Assembly (NCBI GenBank): GCA_002946415.1
Contig: NJPS01000067.1
Span: 186,001-250,000, forward strand
DNA from: Rutstroemia sp. NJR-2017a BVV2
Lineage: Eukaryota > Ascomycota > Leotiomycetes > Helotiales > Rutstroemiaceae
Direction of reading: 5' to 3'
DNA length: 64,000 nt
Below, piece by piece: positions 55,877 to 64,000 of this stretch. A program made the translations under genes and the position numbers. Numbering within the stretch: position 1 is the stretch's first letter; each line of letters starts with the position of its first letter. The notes under the pieces are model-generated. The model was not told the origin of the DNA, searched no databases, and was given only the letters and a program-made list of their open reading frames with translations.

Positions 55877-57507
55877 TCAAGTCCGTGCAATCTTAACCGA
55901 GGCCTCAGGGGAGGAATCGTCCGATGAGCCCGGAAGACTCAGTATGGACTTGAACTCGTTATCATCATCTAGTGTCCGGTAAATATATTCCCTCATCTTG
56001 TTTTATCCCTCTATAGCATACAATACTGGAGCCTTACCCCAATTATCTGTGGTATCCCGAACACCACCATTCTGGAGAAGTAACTTAACATTGTGTTCAT
56101 TTCGTTGGCCGGCGGCGTATAATAGAGGGCTCCGACCCTCGTTATCCTGAGGACTCTGAAGATTCCAGCAGCCGTTTTCCAGTTCCTGGATCTCGTCTCG
56201 CGAAGGAATCATTTTGTTGAGCAGCGTACTCGGTCGAGCTGAGCCATTCTAAAGCAGCAAGGCGCTCTTTCTCTAATAAGATGTCAGCCTCTGACTTACC
56301 AACCTTTGTTTCTTTGGGAATTTGGCTGAGAATTACCATCATTAATAGCTTGTAGAGTATCTTTGGTTCTCGCAAGGCCGTCATTGACTTGTCTGTGGAC
56401 AATTTCCAGAGCCTTCTTAAGTTGTTTGACTGCAAAAATTACATTCAGTCAATCTGTACATAGCATTGCATGAGTATTTGACTGACCCTCACTGAGTGAT
56501 TCCTTGTCTCGGGGCTCTACGTCCAAATCATCTGGTGTCATGATATTGAGAAGTTCTTTCGCAAATGCGGCTGCGACCGCAGCAGCATGCTCTTGCCAAT
56601 CCTTATTCTTGTGTGAGTCTGCGTAATCGCATATCCCACGGATAACCACGCAAGGGAAGTTGCTCATCAGTCCCGCTGCCTCTGTCTCAACGCATAGAAC
56701 GTTGCCTCCAAGGCCTTTGTTGAGTTTATTCCGAAATTTTGCATTATTGATAACCGTGTTGCCAGATGCTATGAGACCATAATGAACGCGCGTACCTCGG
56801 GTGGGGGGGTCCCTCTTGACGGTTTGAGTTTTATCGCAGAGCTGACAGCTATCCCCTTGATCCTCTTCTTCGTTTCCATCATCGCCAGCCTTGTGTTTGA
56901 CAACATGATCATACTTCGCCTTAAATAATACATCCTCAAGCGAACCTGCCCGCAAATACTTCGTCGCCAGATTAGGCCATCTTTTTGCCATCTCGTCCAG
57001 ATGTTTGGGGATATCTGATCCTTCCATCTCATGCTTCGTTTCCAACTGACCTAACTTAGTTAACAGAAAAAGAGGGGGATGGTTCAAGGCTCCAGTACGC
57101 TCGAAGCCATCCGGAGTTTCTTTTCCCAAGTCCCACTGAACCACTCCGGGAAACGAGTCCACCGGTATGCTAACCACAACATCACCCAGTCTAACCTTGG
57201 GTGATACGCCTTGACCAACTCCGACCATTAGCCCGATTTTGATGCAAGGAAATGTATCAATCATATGGGTCGCAACGCTTGCTGCCGAGTTGTTGGCGTA
57301 CTTTCCTTTCGGTAGACAAGCGATGACGATGTTATGCCCGCCGATCGACCCTAGAGTGTATGTGTTGAAATCATTCGGAGGCTGTCGTAGTTCTGCATGC
57401 CTTTGATCCAACATTGCCGTCGCTGCAGTCTGCTCTTTTGGGAGAGCGCAGACCCAGCCGACAGTGTACTCATTGCGAGATTTTACTGGCAGAGCAGTTT
57501 TCTCCAT
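55877..57507 (-). pseudogene. Decayed NLR-like gene: PNP domain, linker, ankyrin remnant; NACHT missing
   Basis: Exon 1 (57507-56487) codes a nucleoside-phosphorylase-like domain (YTVGWVCALPKEQTAATAML, IGLMVGVGQGV, HYGLIASGNTVI, CVETEAAGLMSNFPCVVIRGICDYAD), the sensor-like N-terminus of many fungal NLRs. Exon 2 (56429-56337) and exon 3 (from 56272) give the usual linker, KKALEIVHRQVNDGLARTKD then AALEWLSSTEYAAQQND and RRDPGTGKRLLESSE. In intact proteins the NACHT ATPase follows. Here the frame stops (TAA near 56142) and the sequence passes, in another frame, straight into ankyrin-repeat text (NEGRSPLLYAAGQRNEH, DNWGKAPVLYAIEG). A TAA follows at 56005, then a coding-like tail ending at 55877. 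This fits an internal deletion plus frameshift. NLR means nucleotide-binding immune-type receptor, in fungi linked to non-self recognition. Confidence 0.82.
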
Positions 57508-57848
57508 GATCCGAGGTTCACGCCTTCAGCTCAAGAATACATTGCAGTTGACCTAGCTCAATTATTTGATTTGATAAAGGTCTGTGATCAGCAGCTGGAG
57601 TAAGGAAATCTAAATGAGCATTTTGAATGTAGAAAGAAATGAGGCTGTTATCTGGTCAACAATGTAATTCAGCCGTAGCACCCATGCAGGAAGTTTGGAA
57701 GGCTACCCCAATTAAGAAGGTTGCTTGAATCTCGACCTATAAGAATTACTATACATGCTGTTATTACATCTCCTATTTTTCCCCACTCCCTTTTCGCCCC
57801 CAATCTGCATCGTTCCTCTCCACCAATCACCACACACCAAATTACAGC
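57508..57848. other. Intergenic
   Basis: Upstream of the NLR remnant and 3' of the SGNH gene, with a C/T-rich stretch. Nothing recognised. Confidence 0.6.
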
Positions 57849-60800
57849 CTAACCATCCAAACACGGATAACCAGGAGCCTTCGTATTATGCTTCCGCCAG
57901 CCATCAACCGCAACCTCAGGACTACAAATTGGAATCATCACCACCCCAGGACTATGTATACCATGAGCAAACAACGTATCAGGCGTTGCTTGGTCTCCTG
58001 GGTTCGCTACCGGCCAGCCGTTGCGGTTACCGTTCGCATGGTATCCTGCTAGTGCGCTGCAGAGCAAAGTGTTAGATATATGAACGGGGACTCTGAGGAG
58101 AGGAGAGAAGTTACATACCCTTGCACCAAATCCGTCTTCGTAACCTTCCCATACGTCCCCGCATCCAGCGCAGCCATACCCGGCAACGTCTTAAAATACG
58201 TACCATCACCACACCCATCCCCCCCTGGATTCGGCCTACAGTCATCATATTTCCCCGACGCCGAAACGAAATAATACAGATGGCCCTCGTAGCAAACACT
58301 GGTCTCCTTAGCCGTATCATCCGAGATGTATTTGTCCAGCGGATTTGCATCACTGCACGCTTCCCCAGAATCTAAAATCACCGGATAAAATCCCTCGTTG
58401 CTCAAACTCCACGCTTTGGGTATCAGCCATGCAAACAAGGCCTGTTCAATGAAATCCCGGATAGTGTTGTCGCCGGGCTTTTCGATGAAGTTCAGGACGT
58501 GGCCGTCTTTTATGAGGAGGGTGAGGGACTTGAGGGAGGAGGTGGAGCCGGAAAAGAGGTTGTCGTTGAGAGCAATCATGGCTTTGAGCCAGTAGGCGAG
58601 GAGATTGCTCATGGCTTCTTCGAGGTTGTTTTGTACACTTAATTTAACACCGCTGGGGAAGAATCATGTCTGTTAGCATGTTGCAGCGTGGTTTGGTAGA
58701 ATTGAGCACTCACCCTATGCTTGTATCTTTTGTGATGGTGAGACTACCTGATATGATGCTGTTGACAATATCTTTCAGTGTTCCTAGGTTATTGGGTTTT
58801 TTGTCAAAGTAGGGCACCTTTTTTAATGCTTGAGGGTAGTTAGAACATCATCGCTGGGAACTGGAGCGATTCCATATATCAACTTGAGGGGAGACGCATA
58901 CCTATGTTCCAGACGGGTGACACAACCAATCCGAATCCCAAACCGGCAAAATCTATGATCTGCTTTGCAATAGTAGAGGTGTCTTTGATGGGAGCAAAAT
59001 TGGATGCAAAGCTCGACATAATCGTCGTCATATTAGTCTCCGTTTCAAACAGGGCGTTGTAGAAGTTCATGTTCATCTGTATCAGTCAGTTAATCAGCCC
59101 CGGTATCTCCTTTACTGAACAATCAGGGGTGATGAACAAACTTGCATTCTTGATCTCCACAAATGAATTAAGGATGAAAGTCCCAGCAGGGTGACTCAGT
59201 TGTCCACACTGTTGTAAAGTGCTGCAGTCATCGCGAGTCGCTGTTATAGAGCAAGTCATGCCTTCGGTTCCATTAAAGAACTTACTGACCTGCTGAGAGA
59301 AACTCAAATGTCCAGGTAAGGTGTTGCTGTTCCATTGTTTGAGTGCAGCAACCCAAGCGCTGGTTGTATCAACCTGTAAGTCAGAAATATAGAGTCAGTA
59401 CGTCTATCTAAAACATTCCTGGAGCAGATATTCGTGGAACAAACAAATCTTAGACTTACAGCATTCCAGCGCGTGCCCGGGTCCAAAGTAGCATCGTCTA
59501 TCCCAGGATCCGAGCACTGCTTATTTTGCCATCCATTGCCACCCTCCGACTCTCCGAAACAATCGTTGACCCACATAGTTACTGCACCCGAATCCGGATC
59601 AACGCTGAGATATTCTGCCCGACCATCGCCGTTCAGATCCGCAAACTGTATAGTCAAGCCGTTGTTTCCTACACCTGTAGCAATCTGACCTTGCGGATTC
59701 CAACGCCAGGCCTTGTCCGTGAGACCTCCATTTCTCCATTCAGATACCGATCCGTCGATGTGGTTGACGCACAGGTAGTCCGCCAAACCGTCGCCGTCAA
59801 TATCGTAAAACTGAACATCCTCTCGCGAAGCGCCAACACCCGTTGCAATGATACCTTGAGAATTCCAAATCCAACCGTCGCTGCCCCTACCTCCGTTTAA
59901 ATACGCGGTGACCGCACCGTTTTCAGCCACCCATAGGTAGTCCGCCATTCCATCACCGTCGATATCTGCGAACTGAACTCCGGCTCCGGCTCCAATGCCG
60001 GTAGCTACTTGACCCTCGTTCGTCCAGCCCCAGCTACCGTCAGCTTGCCTTCCGCCATTGCGCCAGAACACCACTGCGCCCGATTTTTCATCAACAACCA
60101 GATAGTCTGCAAGACCATCCCCGTCTAAATCAGCAAACCTAAAGGTATTGTTAGCTAAGTTCGCTTTGATATATCGATAGCATGGGGACGATGGTAATCA
60201 AGAAAGAAGGCGCCACGAGCTTACCGAATGTTCTTGCGTTGAGCCACACCCGTTGCGATCTGTCCCTGCTGCTCCCAATTCCACTTTTGTGCCGAAGTAT
60301 CATAACCATGATTGCGCCAAAGCTGGATTGCACCGTCTGGGCCAACAGCCAAATAATCATCCAAGCCATCGCCATCCATATCTGCAAATCTGGTCCCATC
60401 CCCAACCAAATATGCACCACCTGAGCCCGTATTGAACCAGACATCGAGGGCTCCTGTGTCCTGGTAGATCCGGAGGTAATCGGCTTTTCCATCGCCATCC
60501 AAATCCCCAAATTTAACTAGATATGATGGTGCGCCGACGCCCTTTGCGATGTTGCCGACATTGATCCAGTTCGGTACGAGCCCCTTGGATCCTGCTCGAT
60601 TGTTGATGTAAGCTGTTGCTGAGCTGTCTTCACCCACAAAAATGTAGTCTGCTCGGCCGTCGTTGTTGAGATCATACAGGTGGATATACTCGAGGTCATG
60701 TAAATTCCGTCCAATGCCGGTAGCAATTATTCCTAGGGGATACCACTCTGGCTTGTCACCAGGGCCTACATTGAGCCATGCATTTAACGATCCGTCACTA

Positions 60801-62328
60801 CCAACGACAATATAGTCCGCTCTTCCATCCCCGTTAATATCTGCGTATCGTTAGCTTGAATCTTTAAAAAGAGAATATGAGAAGAGATCTCCGAATCAAG
60901 TGTGTAAGATGTACACAAGTATATCTTTTGTACTAGAAAGTGCCCAGAAATCGAAAAATTTCAGAGATAAACATACCAGCAAATCGGGTAGTAGTCGAAC
61001 TTCCACCGGTACCTTGACCTGCTATCACACCGAGAGACGTCCACGACCACCCACCTCCCGTTTGCTCTCCTCCATTAATATACGCAGTTACCTCTCCATC
61101 ATTTGACACCCAGAGGTAATCATCCCGACCATCGCCATTGATATCAGCAAACATAACACCCGTCGATTCACCAATACCTGTCGCAATCTGCCCTTTGGAA
61201 ATCCAGTCTATAGCCCCATCTTTGTAACCTCCATTGAGATAGAGAGTGGCCGCACCAGTGGCAGGATGCACCCACAAGTAGTCGTCTCGACCATCGCCAT
61301 CCATGTCTGCCACACGAACTCCGTAACTCTGAACAGTCCCGCCTTCAATACTGAACCCAACACCTCCGGCGGCCAGCTTTCCAGCAGGTTGCCAGCCCGA
61401 TACGAAGGCGCTATCACCACTACCCACACCGGTGGCGATCTTTCCAAATCTGTCATTCCATTCTAGGAAAGTACCACAAGCTGTATGATTGTGTTGCGGC
61501 ACAAAGATAGGCTCCTGGATCCAACCTCTCTCAGCCGCTTCCTGAATGCCCCCATACCATACATCGGCCATCTGGGAGTAACCTAGATCATTGGGGTGCA
61601 GGCTATCTGTAAAATTCTTCACGCTGCTCATGTCCACCGTAAGAATCTTCGCCCCCAAGATCGCTCTCGCATCCACAATATCAGGAATCGCCGCATTGAA
61701 AGCCAGCGCCACCGCATTTTTCACTTCATCTCCAATCTCCGGGATCTTCGCAACTAGAACCACAGCATCCGGACAAGCACCAATGAGCTTATCAAGCAAG
61801 CTCTCCAGACGCTCTGGTGAATGGGAAAGATCGATATTTCTGTCTACATCGTTGGTTCCTGCTAGGACTAGAATGATGTTGGGACGGAGAGGGAGGCTGG
61901 TGCTGGCAAATTCTTCAATCTGGGATATGACGGCGCCGGGATGGCCTTCGTTGTTGTTGTTTACCATGGACCCCGATCTTTGAGATCCAATGTACGTGAC
62001 TGGGTTCTCTGAAAGTAGAGTCAACAAACGCAGGCGATAGCCGTTTCCTTGAGTACTTCCAGATCCCCACGTAATGGAATCACCAAGCGGCAAGATCCTC
62101 ATCGCAACGCCATCGGATATGGTTCGAGGTAGTTCGAGGGCTCCCGTCTCTTCATGATCCAAGTTTATGGGTGAAGAAACTACCTCAAATATTAGCTCTG
62201 CTCGATATAACATCATAATCAAGTAAAAAGAATGAATAGTCTAGAGAAGGGACAACGTTACCACACGTGACTATTACCAAGGCTAGAGCCAGAAAACTGC
62301 GCAGAAATACCATTTTGACAAAGACCAT
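57849..62328 (-). CDS. Secreted SGNH esterase with ten FG-GAP-type Ca2+ repeats and a fungal C-terminal module
   Basis: Nine exons: 62328-62262, 62179-60977, 60840-60225, 60138-59460, 59373-59146, 59076-58902, 58828-58714, 58652-58119, 58056-57849 (TAG); 1274 residues, all in phase. The signal peptide (MVFVKMVFLRSFLALALVIV) is followed by an SGNH hydrolase: block I RILPLGDSITWGSGS, block III VLAGTNDVDRN, block V DSLHPNDLGY, giving the Ser-Asp-His triad. Ten repeats with D-x-D/N-x-D-G motifs (FADMDGDG, FADINGDG and similar, 61325 to 59610) should form a Ca2+-binding beta-propeller. The last 430 residues are a Cys-containing module (LPGHLSFSQQVSKFFNGTEGM, PVWNIALKKVPYF, GFYPVILDSGEAC, SPGVVMIPICSP) that I recall at the end of other large fungal secreted proteins but cannot name. 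Probable role: extracellular deacetylase or esterase on polysaccharides. The exon 5 donor is GC (AAT|GCAAGT). Confidence 0.9.
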
Positions 62329-63183
62329 TGTTAAAGATCGTTATCGTTACTGTCGAGATATGAGCCATCATTGCAGCTCGTTCCACTACTTATACATCTC
62401 TGCCTCATTCCCATGGTGCTATCGCGGCGAAATTCTCATCCACGGCGTCGAGCACCATGGCTGATACTCGGACAGCTCGACCCAGATGATGCCCACGAGC
62501 ATAGCTGCTTCATCGCATTATGACACTTGGTGAAATGCCTCGATTCACATTCTATGACAAAATCGAATCATGCCGAAAATTTTTCAATGGGCTGAGTTGC
62601 TGATCTCACTAACGTCGCTGCGAAATACCTCCATCTACAGAATCGCACCACACCCCGAAAATTCCCCTAGGCTGAGCCGTCAAGTTGCTGATCTCACCAA
62701 TATCGCTGACTCAATTTCAGCCTCGGTAGAAAGCTGCACGTGTATCCAAGCAGGACAAGATTGTAAACCCTCTCGCTATTGGATCACTTCACTCTGCTTA
62801 CCTCACAACTTACCAACGCCGATGATACTCGGCCAGCTGGTGGCGCAGTATAGTTTCGTGGCGCAGCCAGCCACGCAGAGGATAAGATCAGCTTATACAA
62901 TACTGTGGCTTTCGTAGAATCATTCGGCGGGTGAAGAAAATGCTAGAAGAACTTATTCACAACTCATGTTAATCGACTACTATACTATCAACAAACTTAA
63001 CGATATAATTTTAGATTAGACAAAAAGATATTCAGATCCTCCTCTCAGCCCCCGCTATCCCATTTCCCAGCAAACCAAAGAACTCTCTTCTCACCGAGAA
63101 ACACTATATCAAAACCCATGAAGATATTGAGGGTATTCAGAAGAAGTCTAATTCCGACAGATCTTATATTCCACTAGAAGCTC
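62329..63183. other. Intergenic
   Basis: Promoter side of the SGNH gene and 3' flank of the LINE fragment. Contains two similar stretches, near 62540-62590 and 62640-62690, each with a GAAAATTTTTCAA- or GAAAATTCCCC-like core beside GCTGAG and TTGCTGATCTCAC, suggesting a local duplication. No gene recognised. Confidence 0.5.
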
Positions 63184-64000
63184 CGAAAAGGATTTATTTT
63201 TATTTATTTTTTTATTTATTTCTAACCCGCTAGCTGGTACGCACGGTACTGGCCATGAGGGAGCTCAATCTAATTAATTACATCAATAGAACCTCTCCGG
63301 ACAAAACTACTGATCGCGCCGCTTTGCGCTTCCCACTCTTATATGCTCACCCTGCTCTCGTCCTTTGCAGCTATACTGCTCAGTTATTCCTTGATCGTAC
63401 TACTCGTATTGCAGCTGGTTAGCGAGCCTGAAGTGCTCGAACCGCCCGCTCTGGATCAGCCATTTAGCTACCTGCTGAGCCCGTTCCGGGCTGTCGAGCA
63501 GCTCAGTGATAGTTGTTCCTCCTCGCCACTGCCTTCTTGCCCGCTCAGCACTACAATGTAGGAGGATATGCTCAACCGTTTCCGCGCCGGTAAAGCAGTA
63601 CGTACAGACCGGAGATTCGTAGCCTGGTACACCCCGTATATTTAGGAAGTGAGCACAGCTTGTCCGCCCTGTTCTACTCTGGATAAGTATTGCACTCTCT
63701 GCTTTACTGAGTCCCTTATGTAGTTTGAGCCTGCCCTTGCCTAGCACCGAGCTCTTTGCCGCTATACTATACCACTTAGCTACTCCTTTCGCCCACTGCG
63801 CTTCCCACGCTTGTTTCTCAGGCTTGAGCGTTCCTGCTCGGTTAGCACGTTCGGTCGGGATATTCGGTAATTCCTGTTTTGTCTTCCTGCTGCCTCTCCT
63901 TTTCCGAATCCATAAGCACTGTTCTTGGCAGACCCGCCGAGCGGGGGTGTCCTTCTGATGCTCGAAGAATTTCCTGAGCTTCTCGTCACAGTACACACTG
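63184..64000 (-). mobile_element. 3' end of a Tad-like non-LTR retrotransposon (LINE)
   Basis: The minus strand is open from the window edge to TAA-type stop at 63400, coding the C-terminal end of a LINE polyprotein: ANRAGTLKPEKQAWEAQW, then TGRTSCAHFLNIRGVPGYESPVC and the zinc-like cluster C-x2-C-x8-H-x3-C (CTYCFTGAETVEHILLHC), which follows RT/RNase H in Tad elements. A 3' untranslated part of about 175 nt ends in an A-rich tail (on the plus strand a TTTATTT run at 63192-63222), the expected LINE 3' end. The frame is clean over 200 codons. The 5' part and the target duplication lie outside the window. Confidence 0.85.
63192..63222 (-). repeat. A-rich (AAAT-type) tail of the LINE
   Basis: Low-complexity T/A run on the plus strand; read on the minus strand it is the AAATA-rich tail at the 3' end of the LINE. 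Confidence 0.7.

Overview
The window is nuclear DNA of a filamentous ascomycete, probably Pezizomycotina and perhaps a leotiomycete. The lineage is inferred from gene style only. Genes are compact and on both strands. Most carry short GT-AG introns of about 50-140 nt with CTAAC/CTGAC-like branch sites. Families include a C6 transcription factor, 2EXR, Atg33, a PNP-type NLR and a Tad-like LINE. There is no sign of operons, CRISPR or secondary-metabolite clustering.

Left arm (1-46.5 kb) is ordinary gene-dense chromosome. In order it holds: the 3' part of a fungal transcription factor; a peroxisomal 2,4-dienoyl-CoA reductase whose SKL signal lies on a small last exon; an Atg33-like mitophagy protein; an RRM protein (Vip1 type) fused to three metallothionein-like repeats; a 73-residue small protein; a coiled-coil protein; a PhyH-type dioxygenase; a secreted GH27 alpha-galactosidase; an MFS anion/allantoate-type permease; an aquaporin-like MIP; the 24-kDa subunit of complex I; a small Gly-rich protein; a secreted FAD oxidoreductase; an ammonium transporter; a secreted two-cysteine protein; a 5'-truncated MARVEL-like gene; an ER DnaJ ending in KDEL; the Prp2 DEAH helicase; a methyltransferase; a TFIIIC tau55-like subunit; a 2EXR protein; and a ketopantoate-reductase-like enzyme.

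Right arm (46.7-64 kb) is accessory in character. It starts with a 6.2-kb Ty1/copia element, minus strand, with identical 224-bp LTRs and a 5-bp target duplication. Its 5.3-kb reading frame is broken only by TAG codons. Next come a membrane-protein gene carrying the same kind of TAG lesion, a decayed NLR-like gene (PNP domain joined by deletion to ankyrin remnants), a 1274-residue secreted SGNH-esterase/FG-GAP protein in nine exons, and the 3' end of a Tad-like LINE running off the window.

The most unusual observation is the RRM-metallothionein gene. Each metallothionein repeat carries a potential 5' splice site in the same codon phase, and all could join one well-formed acceptor at 7041, giving an alternative C-terminus without the metal-binding tail. 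Exon coordinates come from reading splice signals and codon phase by eye. Family names come from recognising motifs, not from any database search.
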